From: Oxalobacteraceae bacterium
Lineage (GTDB): Bacteria; Pseudomonadota; Gammaproteobacteria; Burkholderiales; Burkholderiaceae_D
NCBI GenBank assembly: GCA_030698225.1
Contig: JAUYNR010000006.1
Span: 28,624-92,623 of the forward strand
DNA: 64,000 bases
Reading direction: 5' to 3'
A model generated the notes under the pieces. The model was not told where the DNA came from, searched no databases, and saw nothing but the letters and a program-made list of their open reading frames with translations. Of this stretch, positions 24,606-33,443 are shown one piece after another (position 1 is the first letter of the stretch; each line of letters begins with the position of its first letter). The translations under genes and the position numbers were made by a program.

Positions 24606-26099
24606 ATGCAAAAGCAAAAAATCGATTGGCACGCGCAAGCGGCCGCGATGCAGTTCGACGGCCGTGCGTTCATCAATGGCCGGCGGGTGGCCGCGCAATC
24701 GGGCGCCACTTTTGAATGCCTGTCGCCGCTGGATGGCCGCAAGCTCACCGATGCCGCGCGTTGCGACGCGGCCGATATCGATGCGGCGGTCGCCGCAGCG
24801 CGCGCCGCTTTCGAGGAGCGGCGCTGGGCCGGCATGGCGCCGGCTGCGCGCAAGCAGGTCCTGATCAAATTTGCCGACCTGATCATGCAGAATCGCGACC
24901 AGCTGGCGCTGCTGGAAACGCTCGACATGGGCAAGCCGATCCGCTACAGCCGCAGCGTCGATGTGCCGAGTGCGTCGCGCTGCATCCGCTGGTACGGCGA
25001 AGCGGTGGACAAGCTGTACGACCAGATTGCGCCCACCGCCGACACCGCGCTGGCGCTGATCACGCGCGAGCCGGTCGGGGTGGTGGGCGCCATCGTGCCG
25101 TGGAATTATCCGATGATCATGGCCGCGTGGAAGATCGCGCCGGCGCTGGCCGCCGGCAACAGCGTGGTGCTCAAACCCTCCGAAAAATCGCCGCTTTCCG
25201 CGTTGCGGCTGGCCGAGATCGCGCTGGAAGCGGGGATTCCGGCCGGCGTGTTCAACGTGGTGCCAGGTTACGGCCATGAGGCCGGCAGTGCGCTGGCCTT
25301 GCACATGGACGTCGATTGCATCGGCTTCACCGGCTCCACCAAAGTCGGCAAGCTGATTTTGCAATATGCGGGCCAGTCCAATCTGAAGCGCGCCTGGACC
25401 GAGCTGGGCGGCAAGTCGGCAAATATCGTCTGCGCCGATTGCCCGGATCTGGACGCCGCGGTGGCGGCATCGATAGGGGCTATCTACTTCAATCAGGGCG
25501 AGAGCTGCAACGCACCGTCGCGGCTGTTCGTCGAAGAATCGATCAAGGCGGAATTCATGGCAAAAGCGCTGGTGATGCTGCCGGATTTCCAACCCGGCGA
25601 CCCGCTCGACGAGGCGACGGTGATGGGCGCGATTGTCGATAGCACCCAGCTGAAGACCGTGCTCGGCTATATCGCATCCGGCCAGGCCGAAGGCGCCAAA
25701 CTGCTGTCCGGCGGCGTACAGCAGCGTACCGAATCGGGCGGCTATTACGTCGCGCCGACCCTGTTCGACGAGGTGAACAGCAGCATGCAAATCGCCCGCG
25801 AAGAAATCTTCGGGCCGGTGCTGTCGGTGATCGGCTTCACCGATCTGGACGACGCGGTGCGCCAGGCCAATGCCACCACCTACGGCTTGCAGGCAGCTGT
25901 CTGGACCTCCGACCTCAACAAGGCGATCCAGACCGCGCGCGCTTTGCGCGCCGGCAGCGTGCATGTGAATTCCTACGACGAGGACGACATCACGGTGCCG
26001 TTCGGCGGCGTCAAGCAATCCGGCAACGGGCGTGACAAATCGCTGCACGCGTTTGAAAAATACACGGAACTGAAGACCACCTGGATACGCATCGGCTAG
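24606..26099 (+). CDS. puuC: Gamma-glutamyl-gamma-aminobutyraldehyde dehydrogenase, PuuC-like
   Basis: This NAD(P)-dependent aldehyde dehydrogenase has 497 residues. Key motifs are VPWNYP, GFTGSTKVG, the general base in ELGGKSA, and the catalytic Cys301 in NQGESCNAPSR. It would oxidise the aldehyde made from (glutamyl)putrescine or GABA-aldehyde. No PuuB oxidase is in the window, so SpuC-type transamination may supply its substrate. AAGGAG lies upstream of the ATG. Confidence 0.85.
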   Translation: MQKQKIDWHAQAAAMQFDGRAFINGRRVAAQSGATFECLSPLDGRKLTDAARCDAADIDAAVAAARAAFEERRWAGMAPAARKQVLIKFADLIMQNRDQLALLETLDMGKPIRYSRSVDVPSASRCIRWYGEAVDKLYDQIAPTADTALALITREPVGVVGAIVPWNYPMIMAAWKIAPALAAGNSVVLKPSEKSPLSALRLAEIALEAGIPAGVFNVVPGYGHEAGSALALHMDVDCIGFTGSTKVGKLILQYAGQSNLKRAWTELGGKSANIVCADCPDLDAAVAASIGAIYFNQGESCNAPSRLFVEESIKAEFMAKALVMLPDFQPGDPLDEATVMGAIVDSTQLKTVLGYIASGQAEGAKLLSGGVQQRTESGGYYVAPTLFDEVNSSMQIAREEIFGPVLSVIGFTDLDDAVRQANATTYGLQAAVWTSDLNKAIQTARALRAGSVHVNSYDEDDITVPFGGVKQSGNGRDKSLHAFEKYTELKTTWIRIG

Positions 26100-26172
26100 T
26101 TTGGTGTGCCAGTGGTTTGCCAATCACACAAAACCTGCATTACATCAGTCTCATGCAGTTTTTGTATTTTGT

Positions 26173-26234
26173 GGCAGTATTTTTTTAGTCGAACTATTTA
26201 CATGCGTAAATTGTATGATTTTTTGCCATACTCC
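26173..26234 (-). repeat. AT-rich ~60-bp intergenic element, copy 4
   Basis: On the plus strand it begins GGCAGTATTTTTTTAG, has CATGCGTAAATTG in the centre and ends GCCATACTCC. It lies in the 331-bp gap between puuC and the SulP gene, which holds no other feature I can support. Confidence 0.7.
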
Positions 26235-26430
26235 GTGTTATTGCCTGAGCGATTCCCGAAGCTGCCCAGTTGCCACAGAACGCAGAACCCTTTAGTTCCT
26301 GCAATCTGACGGCCAGCTGTCAAGCATCATTCCAAGCAACATTTGACCTGTATTGCCCACCGTGGCATATCCGCTGTGGCGCGTTATCGACGGCTACGAA
26401 GTGCCGTCTGTCTATTCGAAATTAAAAACT

Positions 26431-27912
26431 ATGCTGATAACAAGATTACGCCGTGACTGGCTTTTCAACATCCGCGGCGACCTGCTCGCCGGTATCGTTG
26501 TCGCGCTCGCGCTGATCCCCGAGGCGATTGCCTTTTCCATCATTGCAGGCGTAGATCCGAAAGTCGGACTGTATGCATCGTTCTGTATTGCCGTTGTGAT
26601 TGCTTTCACCGGCGGGCGGCCCGGCATGATTTCCGCTGCCACCGGCGCAATGGCTTTGCTGATGGTGAGCCTGGTCAAGGACCACGGTTTGCAATTCTTG
26701 CTTGCTGCGACTTTGCTGACCGGCGTACTGCAAATCGTAGCCGGCGGATTACGCCTGGGTTCTTTGATGCGCTTCGTCTCGCGGTCGGTCGTGACCGGCT
26801 TTGTCAATGCGCTGGCGATTCTGATTTTCATGGCCCAGCTGCCTGAACTGACCAACGTGACATGGGTGGTCTACGCGATGGCGGCAGGCGGATTGGGGAT
26901 CATTTATCTGTTTCCATATATCAATAGATCGATTCCATCGCCGCTGGTATGCATCGTCGTGCTGACCAGCCTGTCCATGATGCTGGGATTGAATATCCGC
27001 ACCGTCGGTGACATGGGCGCGCTGCCCGACAGCTTGCCGATGTTCCTGATCCCCGATGTGCCATTCACGTTCGAGACGCTCAGTATCATCTTCCCTTACT
27101 CGCTGATGCTGATGGTCGTCGGCTTGCTGGAGTCGATGATGACCGCCACCATCATCGACGACCTTACCGATACGACGAGTAATAAAAACCGCGAATGCGC
27201 CGGTCAAGGTGTCGCCAATATCGCCTCCGGATTTCTGGGCGGCATGGCCGGATGCGCGATGATCGGTCAGTCGGTGATCAACGTGAAATCCGGCGGGCGC
27301 GGCCGGCTGTCTACCCTCACGGCCGGCGTGGTCCTGCTCTTCATGGTCGTGTTCATGGGGCCATGGGTGAAGCAAATCCCGATGGCAGCCTTGGTCGCCG
27401 TGATGATCATGGTGTCGATCGGCACCTTCAGCTGGGGTTCCCTGCGTAACCTGAAGAAACATCCGAAGAGTTCCAGCATCGTCATGGTTTCCACCGTCGT
27501 GGTCGTGGTTGCCACGCATAACCTGGCACAAGGCGTTTTTGTCGGCGTGCTGCTCAGTGCACTATTTTTTGCCACCAAAGTTGGCCGCCTGTTGCGTGTA
27601 AGCTCGGCCGTAGCCGATGAAGGCAGGGCACGTTATTACACGGTGACCGGGCAAGTATTCTTTGCCTCAGCCGACCAGTTCAACGCGGCCTTCGATTTCA
27701 AGGAGGCGATCGAAAAAGTAACGGTCGACTTACGCCACGCGCATTTCTGGGACATCAGCGCGGTTAGCGCTTTGGATAAGGTGGTGCTGAAGTTCCGCCG
27801 TGAAGGAACCGAGGTCGAGGTTCTCGGACTCAATGAAGCAAGCGTCACCATGGTGGATCGTTATGGTATCCACGATAAACCGGATGCACTTGATCAAATG
27901 ATGACGCACTAA
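26431..27912 (+). CDS. SulP-family anion transporter with STAS domain
   Basis: This encodes 493 residues from the ATG at 26431; GTG at 26401 is an alternative. The SulP signature region near the N-terminus reads [20 protein letters not shown] and about 11-12 membrane helices follow. A C-terminal STAS domain (about 395-485) contains [20 protein letters not shown]. Family members carry sulfate, bicarbonate or dicarboxylates; the substrate is not clear. Pairing with a universal stress protein 11 bases downstream suggests a stress-linked role. Confidence 0.88.
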   Translation: MLITRLRRDWLFNIRGDLLAGIVVALALIPEAIAFSIIAGVDPKVGLYASFCIAVVIAFTGGRPGMISAATGAMALLMVSLVKDHGLQFLLAATLLTGVLQIVAGGLRLGSLMRFVSRSVVTGFVNALAILIFMAQLPELTNVTWVVYAMAAGGLGIIYLFPYINRSIPSPLVCIVVLTSLSMMLGLNIRTVGDMGALPDSLPMFLIPDVPFTFETLSIIFPYSLMLMVVGLLESMMTATIIDDLTDTTSNKNRECAGQGVANIASGFLGGMAGCAMIGQSVINVKSGGRGRLSTLTAGVVLLFMVVFMGPWVKQIPMAALVAVMIMVSIGTFSWGSLRNLKKHPKSSSIVMVSTVVVVVATHNLAQGVFVGVLLSALFFATKVGRLLRVSSAVADEGRARYYTVTGQVFFASADQFNAAFDFKEAIEKVTVDLRHAHFWDISAVSALDKVVLKFRREGTEVEVLGLNEASVTMVDRYGIHDKPDALDQMMTH

Positions 27913-27923
27913 GGAGGCGGCAA

Positions 27924-28781
27924 ATGAATAGCAAAGTATTGGCATGCATCGATCACTCGAACTTTACTCCGGGCGTTTGCGACTATGCGGCGTGGGCCGC
28001 GGTGCGACTGGCGGCACCGTTGGAGTTTATTCACATACTGGACCGGCGCCAGGAAACAGCGCCGATGCGCGACTTGAGCGGCAGCATCGGACTGGGGGCG
28101 CAGGAAGCATTGCTTGAAGATTTGTCGGTGCTGGATGAAAATCGCGGCAAGATTGCGCAGGAGAGCGGACGCCTATTGCTGGAGGCGGCCAAACAACGGG
28201 CCGTGGCCGCTGGCGTGCCGGCTCCGGAAGCGCGAAAAAGGCATGGCGACTTGGTCGAGACGCTGGTCGAAATAGAGCAGGATGCGCGCATGTTCGTCTT
28301 GGGCAAGCGCGGGGAGACTGGCGAAAGTGCACCGCAGCATATCGGCAGCAATCTCGAGCGCGTGATACGCGCAGTGCACCGCCCGATTCTCATAGTACCC
28401 AAAGAGTTTCAGGCGCCGCGAAATTTTCTGATCGCTTTCGATGGCAGCAAAACCACCCGCAAAGGGGTGGAAATGATAGCCTCAAGTCCGCTCTTTCGAG
28501 GGCTGGCTTGCCATATTCTGATGGTCGACACCGAATCCCCGGCGTCTATTGGTCAGCTTGAATGGGCGAAATATACCCTGGCAAATGCAGGATTTTCGGT
28601 TACGGCCTCAATTATCGCGGGCAACGCCGAAACCGTAATCGCTGAATATGAACGCACAAATCAAATCGACCTGCTGGTCATGGGCGCATACGGTCATTCA
28701 CGCATCCGGCATTTGCTGGTCGGAAGTACCACCACTGCCATGATCAGGACGTCATCGATCCCGCTGCTCTTGTTACGCTAA
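27924..28781 (+). CDS. Tandem universal stress protein (UspA family)
   Basis: This encodes 285 residues with two Usp domains. The second ends with the ATP-binding pattern VMGAYGHSRIRHLLVGSTTTAMI, matching G2XG9G(S/T); the first has a degenerate version (VLGKRGETGESAPQHIGS). A strong AAGGAGG precedes the ATG. Co-transcribed with the SulP gene; Usp-SulP pairs occur in other bacteria. It is likely cytoplasmic and a regulator under stress. Confidence 0.88.
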   Translation: MNSKVLACIDHSNFTPGVCDYAAWAAVRLAAPLEFIHILDRRQETAPMRDLSGSIGLGAQEALLEDLSVLDENRGKIAQESGRLLLEAAKQRAVAAGVPAPEARKRHGDLVETLVEIEQDARMFVLGKRGETGESAPQHIGSNLERVIRAVHRPILIVPKEFQAPRNFLIAFDGSKTTRKGVEMIASSPLFRGLACHILMVDTESPASIGQLEWAKYTLANAGFSVTASIIAGNAETVIAEYERTNQIDLLVMGAYGHSRIRHLLVGSTTTAMIRTSSIPLLLLR

Positions 28782-28828
28782 TGCCAGGTGTTGCGTGCGC
28801 GGGACTGTCTATCGTAATTGTATGAAAA

Positions 28829-28849
28829 CCCCCGTCCTTCACGGCGGGG
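28829..28849 (+). repeat. Solitary hairpin resembling an IS200/IS605 (TnpB-type) end
   Basis: CCCCCGTCCTTCACGGCGGGG forms a stem with a small bulge. Such CCTTCACGGCGGGG hairpins are common at the right ends of IS605/TnpB elements. No tnpA or tnpB remains nearby. It is followed by a tandem 10-bp repeat, GAACTGGCTT twice (28851-28870). The rest of the 340-bp gap up to glgB has no other feature I recognise. A simple terminator without a T tract is an alternative. Confidence 0.4.
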
Positions 28850-29127
28850 TGAACTGGCTTGAACTGGCTTGATATGCAGCAAAATAATCGATGTCAAATC
28901 GGTGAACGACCTTGTTGTTCTTGTTTCATATGCTATCTTTTATTGAATCCCAACTCTAGGTTTCAAGCCTGTTGCTGTTGTCGGGCATGGGTAAATGCAT
29001 GGCTGCGGTTCCAACCCGTGTATTAGCCTCTTTGCCTCTGCCAGAGCAGATTCGTGTTCGGACAAGCCCGCATCCGGCAGCCTTTTAATGAAGGAAAGAG
29101 CGGCTTGAGTGCGGAGGAAGGGTGCCC

Positions 29128-31056
29128 ATGTCAGGCAATATCAAGCCGTTGCAGACCGAACCGGTGCCGGAACTGCTGACGGATCATGATATTTACCTGT
29201 TCAAGCAGGGCACGCATTTCCGCTTATACGACCGGCTCGGTTCACATCCGGTGGTGCAGGATGGGGTAACCGGCACCCGCTTCGGCGTATGGGCGCCGAA
29301 TGCCGCGCACGTGTGCGTGATCGGTGAATTCAACGGCTGGGACAAGCAGGCACACCCGCTGGCATTGCGCGACGATAGCTCGGGCATCTGGCAGGGTTTC
29401 GTCGAGGGCGCCGGACACGGCGCCGCATACAAATATCATATCGTGTCGAAGCACAATGGCTTCCGGGTCGACAAGGGCGATCCGTTTGCATTCTGCTGGC
29501 AGCTGCCACCCGACACCGCATCGCGCATCTGGCAGCTCAACTACGAATGGGACGATGCCGAATGGATGCATGGCCGCCACGCAGCCAACGCGCTCGATGC
29601 GCCATTCTCCGTCTATGAATTGCATCTCGGCTCCTGGATGCGGGTGCCGGAAGAAGGCGGCCGCTTCCTCAGCTATCGCGAGATCGCGCCGCGCCTGGCC
29701 GCGTATCTGACGGAAATGGGCTTCACCCATGTCGAACTGATGCCGGTCACCGAGCATCCGTTTTACGGCTCGTGGGGCTACCAAACCACCGGCTACTTTG
29801 CGCCGACCGCCCGCTTTGGCGCGCCGGAGGATTTCATGTACCTGGTGGACCAGCTGCATCAGAACGGCATCGGGGTGATTCTCGACTGGGTGCCGTCGCA
29901 CTTTCCCAGCGACGAACACGGGCTCGCCTACTTCGACGGCACCAATCTGTACGAACATGCGGACCCCAGGCAGGGCTTCCATCCCGAATGGAGCAGCTAC
30001 ATTTTCAATTACGGCCGCAACGAAGTGCGCAATTTTCTCGCCAGCAGTGCGCTGTTCTGGCTGGAGAAATACCATCTGGACGGGCTGCGCGTGGACGCGG
30101 TGGCGTCGATGCTGTATCTCGATTACGCCCGCAAGCCGGACGAGTGGGTGCCGAACGTGCACGGCGGGCATGAAAACCTGGCAGCGGTCAGCTTTCTGCG
30201 CGATCTCAATCTGGCGATCTATCGCGACCATCCCGACGTGCTGACCATCGCCGAGGAGTCGACCGCCTGGCCGGCGGTGTCCCGTCCGCTGTACCTGGGC
30301 GGGCTGGGTTTCGGGATGAAATGGAATATGGGGTGGATGCACGACACGCTGGCGTATTTTTCCAACGATCCGGTCAACCGCAAGTATCACCAGGACCAGC
30401 TGACGTTCAGCATCTGGTATGCATTTACGGAAAACTTCGTGCTGCCGCTGTCACACGACGAAGTGGTGCACGGCAAAGGCGCTCTTATCGGCAAGATGCC
30501 CGGCGACAGCTGGCAGCAGTTTGCCAACCTGCGTTTGCTGTACGGATACATGTGGGCGCATCCGGGCAAGAAGCTGCTGTTCATGGGCTGCGAGTTCGGG
30601 CAGCGGCGCGAATGGCAGCACGAGGAAAGCCTGGAGTGGCACCTGCTGCAGTACCCGGAACATCACGGCCTGCGGCGCTGGGTGCAGGATCTCAACCACT
30701 TTTACCGCAGCGAGTCTGCGTTCCATGCGCTGGACTTTTCGGCGGACGGATTCGAATGGATCGATTGCAGCGATGCGCAGCACAGCGTGATGAGCTTCCT
30801 GCGCAAGGGCTTGAATCCGCAGGACAGCGTGCTGGTGGTGTGCAATTGCACGCCGGTGCCGCGCCATAACTATCGGGTCGGCGTGCCGCATGGCGGGTTC
30901 TGGCGCGAGCTGCTCAACAGCGATGCCGCGCCATATGGCGGCAGCGGTCAGGGCAATCTGGGTGGCGTCGAGGCGGCGCCGATTGCAGCGCATGGGCGCA
31001 GCCACTCGCTGATGCTGACGCTGCCGCCGCTGGCCGTCGCTTATTTCAAGACATAG
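29128..31056 (+). CDS. glgB: 1,4-alpha-glucan branching enzyme GlgB
   Basis: This GH13 enzyme has 642 residues and makes alpha-1,6 branches in glycogen-like glucan. A CBM48 domain comes first ([20 protein letters not shown]). Catalytic residues are D323 in GLRVDAV, E376 in TIAEES and the transition-state Asp444 in [11 protein letters not shown]. It is the short form lacking the extra N1 domain. The ATG at 29128 has GGAGG ten bases upstream; GTG 29122 is possible. It is first in a cluster with glgE. Confidence 0.93.
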   Translation: MSGNIKPLQTEPVPELLTDHDIYLFKQGTHFRLYDRLGSHPVVQDGVTGTRFGVWAPNAAHVCVIGEFNGWDKQAHPLALRDDSSGIWQGFVEGAGHGAAYKYHIVSKHNGFRVDKGDPFAFCWQLPPDTASRIWQLNYEWDDAEWMHGRHAANALDAPFSVYELHLGSWMRVPEEGGRFLSYREIAPRLAAYLTEMGFTHVELMPVTEHPFYGSWGYQTTGYFAPTARFGAPEDFMYLVDQLHQNGIGVILDWVPSHFPSDEHGLAYFDGTNLYEHADPRQGFHPEWSSYIFNYGRNEVRNFLASSALFWLEKYHLDGLRVDAVASMLYLDYARKPDEWVPNVHGGHENLAAVSFLRDLNLAIYRDHPDVLTIAEESTAWPAVSRPLYLGGLGFGMKWNMGWMHDTLAYFSNDPVNRKYHQDQLTFSIWYAFTENFVLPLSHDEVVHGKGALIGKMPGDSWQQFANLRLLYGYMWAHPGKKLLFMGCEFGQRREWQHEESLEWHLLQYPEHHGLRRWVQDLNHFYRSESAFHALDFSADGFEWIDCSDAQHSVMSFLRKGLNPQDSVLVVCNCTPVPRHNYRVGVPHGGFWRELLNSDAAPYGGSGQGNLGGVEAAPIAAHGRSHSLMLTLPPLAVAYFKT

Positions 31057-31088
31057 CAACGGAATTGGAAACCGGAAGGACCGAAACC

Positions 31089-33098
31089 ATGTCTGTAGCA
31101 CCACTGGACGAAGGCCGCAGACGCGCGGTAATCGAGAACCTGAAGCCGCAAGTCGATGGCGGGCGGTTCCCGATCAAGCGGGCTCAGGGCGAAGCGGTCG
31201 TGGTTGAGGTCGATGCGTTCGCCGACGGCCATGATGTGTTGCGCTGCCTGTTGCGTTGCCGTAATGAAAAAGATCCGGCATGGCTTGAGATGGATATGCG
31301 CGCGCTTGCGAATGACCGCTGGCGCGGGGAATTCACGGTCAGCGATATCGGCCGCTACCGCTACACGGTGACCGCCTGGGTCGATCATTTTCTTTCCTGG
31401 CGTCATGACTTTGCGCGCCGCACCGATCCCAGCGATATTGCAACCGCACTCCTGAGCGGGGCCGAATTGGTTGCTGCTGCCGCCCAGCGTGCCGGTGGCG
31501 ACGATGCTGCCCGCCTGACAGCGCTGCACGCTGCGCTGGCGGGCGAAAACGCACTGGCGGAAAAGTCAGGCATTGCCCTGTCCGAAGAACTGGGCCGGCT
31601 GATGGCGCGCTATCCGGAGCGCGGCCTCGCCAGCGATTTTTCCAGCGAACATGGGCGCGAGCTGGTGGTCGTAGTCGAGCGCGCGCGCAGCCGCTTCAGC
31701 ACCTGGTATGAAATGTTCCCGCGCTCCGCCGCGCCGCAGGCAGGCCGGCACGGCACCCTCAAGGATTGCGCGGCGCGGCTGCCGTACATCGCGGCGATGG
31801 GCTTCGATGTGCTGTACCTGCCGCCGCTGCACCCGGTCGGCCGCATCAACCGCAAGGGTCGCAACAACGTGCTGCAAGCGGATCCGGACGATGTCGGAAG
31901 CATCTGGGCGATAGGCGCAGCCGAAGGTGGCCACAAGGCGCTGCATCCCGAACTTGGCACGTTCGAAGATTTCCAGTCGCTGCTGGCGCAGGCGCGTGCG
32001 CTCGAAATCGAGATTGCGCTCGACATTGCCTTCCAGTGCGCACCCGATCACCCGTATGTGCAGCAGCATCCGGCCTGGTACCGGCACCGGCCGGACCGCA
32101 GCATCCAGTACGCGGAGAACCCGCCGAAGAAATATCAGGATATTTATCCGTTCGATTTCGAGAGCTCCGATTGGCTGGCGCTGTGGCAAGAGTTGAAGAG
32201 CATCGTGGAATTCTGGATAGCGCAAGGGGTTGCGATGTTTCGGGTTGACAACCCGCACACCAAGCCGTTTCCGTTCTGGGAATGGCTGATCGGCGAGATC
32301 AAACGCGATCATCCGGAAGTGATCTTCCTGTCCGAGGCGTTTACCCGGCCGAAGGTGATGCACCGGCTCGCCAAGCTCGGCTTCAGCCAGTCTTACACCT
32401 ACTTTACATGGCGCAACACCAAACAAGAACTGATCGCGTATTTCACTGAACTCGCGCACAGCGAGGGTCGCGAATACTTCAGGCCCAATTGCTGGCCGAA
32501 CACGCCGGATATTCTCCCGGCCACCCTGCAATTCGGCGGCCGCCCCGCATTCATCGCGCGGCTGGTGCTGGCGGCAACCCTGTGCAGCAACTACGGCATC
32601 TACGGACCCGCATATGAATTGATCGAGCGCAAACCGATAGCGCCGGACAGCGAAGAATATAAGGATTCGGAGAAGTATCAGTTGCGTCACTGGGATCTGG
32701 CGCATCCGGACAGCCTCAGTGAGTTCATCGGGCGGGTGAACCGTATCCGGCGTGAAAACCCGGCGCTGCAGAACGACTGGAACCTGTGTTTTCTGGCAGT
32801 GGATAACGACCAGATGCTTTGTTATGCCAAGGTCGGCGAGGACCTCTCCAACATTGTGATAGTGGTGGTCAACCTGGATCCGCACCACCAGCAGAGCGGC
32901 TGGGTCGAATTGGACTTGGTCCAATTGAACATCCCTGAGGATGCCAGTTACCAGATGTACGATTTGCTGAGCGGCGCATGCTATCTCTGGCACGGTCCGC
33001 GCAACTTCGTAATGCTTGATCCGGCAGTGACGCCGGCGCATGTTTTCCAGCTGCGCCGGCACCTGCGCACCGAGCAGGACTTCGATTACTTCAGGTGA
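31089..33098 (+). CDS. glgE: Maltose-1-phosphate maltosyltransferase GlgE
   Basis: This GH13_3 enzyme has 669 residues and adds maltosyl units from maltose-1-phosphate to alpha-1,4-glucan. Diagnostic stretches are NPPKKYQDIYPFDFE for donor binding, the nucleophile D387 in MFRVDNPHTKPFPFW and the acid/base E416 in FLSEAFTRPK. The N-terminal beta domain begins near residue 10. GGAAGGA precedes the ATG. Its substrate is made by the TreS-maltokinase fusion encoded next, and its product is branched by GlgB. Confidence 0.93.
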   Translation: MSVAPLDEGRRRAVIENLKPQVDGGRFPIKRAQGEAVVVEVDAFADGHDVLRCLLRCRNEKDPAWLEMDMRALANDRWRGEFTVSDIGRYRYTVTAWVDHFLSWRHDFARRTDPSDIATALLSGAELVAAAAQRAGGDDAARLTALHAALAGENALAEKSGIALSEELGRLMARYPERGLASDFSSEHGRELVVVVERARSRFSTWYEMFPRSAAPQAGRHGTLKDCAARLPYIAAMGFDVLYLPPLHPVGRINRKGRNNVLQADPDDVGSIWAIGAAEGGHKALHPELGTFEDFQSLLAQARALEIEIALDIAFQCAPDHPYVQQHPAWYRHRPDRSIQYAENPPKKYQDIYPFDFESSDWLALWQELKSIVEFWIAQGVAMFRVDNPHTKPFPFWEWLIGEIKRDHPEVIFLSEAFTRPKVMHRLAKLGFSQSYTYFTWRNTKQELIAYFTELAHSEGREYFRPNCWPNTPDILPATLQFGGRPAFIARLVLAATLCSNYGIYGPAYELIERKPIAPDSEEYKDSEKYQLRHWDLAHPDSLSEFIGRVNRIRRENPALQNDWNLCFLAVDNDQMLCYAKVGEDLSNIVIVVVNLDPHHQQSGWVELDLVQLNIPEDASYQMYDLLSGACYLWHGPRNFVMLDPAVTPAHVFQLRRHLRTEQDFDYFR

Positions 33099-33138
33099 GC
33101 AATTGCAGCCATGCATTGTGTATATCGGGAAAAAACAT

Positions 33139-33172
33139 GGTCCACGAAAAACACGAAAGGCACAAAAAAATG
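33139..33172 (+). repeat. CACGAAA-rich repeat, copy 2
   Basis: GGTCCACGAAAAACACGAAAG followed by GCACAAA and TGGGG closely matches the left half of the repeat at 9857. Here the mirrored right arm is missing. It lies 40 bp after glgE. Confidence 0.65.
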
Positions 33173-33220
33173 GGGATCGGTATTGCGACTCAGGTGTTCG
33201 GGCTGTAACAATTGCATGGT

Positions 33221-33281
33221 GCAGTATATTTTTACAGGTAATAAAAATATGCGGTAAGTGGCATGAATATTAATATACTCC
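33221..33281 (-). repeat. AT-rich ~60-bp intergenic element, copy 5
   Basis: On the plus strand it begins GCAGTATATTTTTAC, has ATATGCGGTAAGTGGCATG in the centre and ends TTAATATACTCC. It is among the best-preserved copies and lies in the glgE-treS gap between two other repeats. Confidence 0.8.
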
Positions 33282-33310
33282 GTGTTTTATGCAATTGTAG
33301 CAAGTTTTTG

Positions 33311-33378
33311 CAGGAGCGCACCCGGGCGCGAACACCGGTAGCGATGCGCAAGCCGGTCGCGCCCGGGTGCGCTCCTAC
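33311..33378. repeat. REP-like palindrome (TAGGAGCGCACCCGGGCGCG family), copy 2
   Basis: The left arm CAGGAGCGCACCCGGGCGCG and its complement ending GCTCCTAC form a long stem. It matches the palindrome at 18090 in both arms but has a different loop. It is located 65 bp before treS, so it may attenuate readthrough from glgE. Confidence 0.8.
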
Positions 33379-33443
33379 GGGACGGCGACCGCGCTCCTGA
33401 CTGGCATGGCCGGACCGCGACTGACATCAGCAAGGTAGATCGA

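Noticed and set aside
25500..25530. Altered context of the aldehyde dehydrogenase cysteine (GESCNAPSR) considered as inactivating
   Set aside because: The catalytic Cys and the surrounding NQG motif are intact; only variable positions differ.
31566..33116. Reverse-strand open frame of 516 codons
   Set aside because: It is antisense to glgE, whose catalytic motifs are all intact; the reverse frame has shadow composition.
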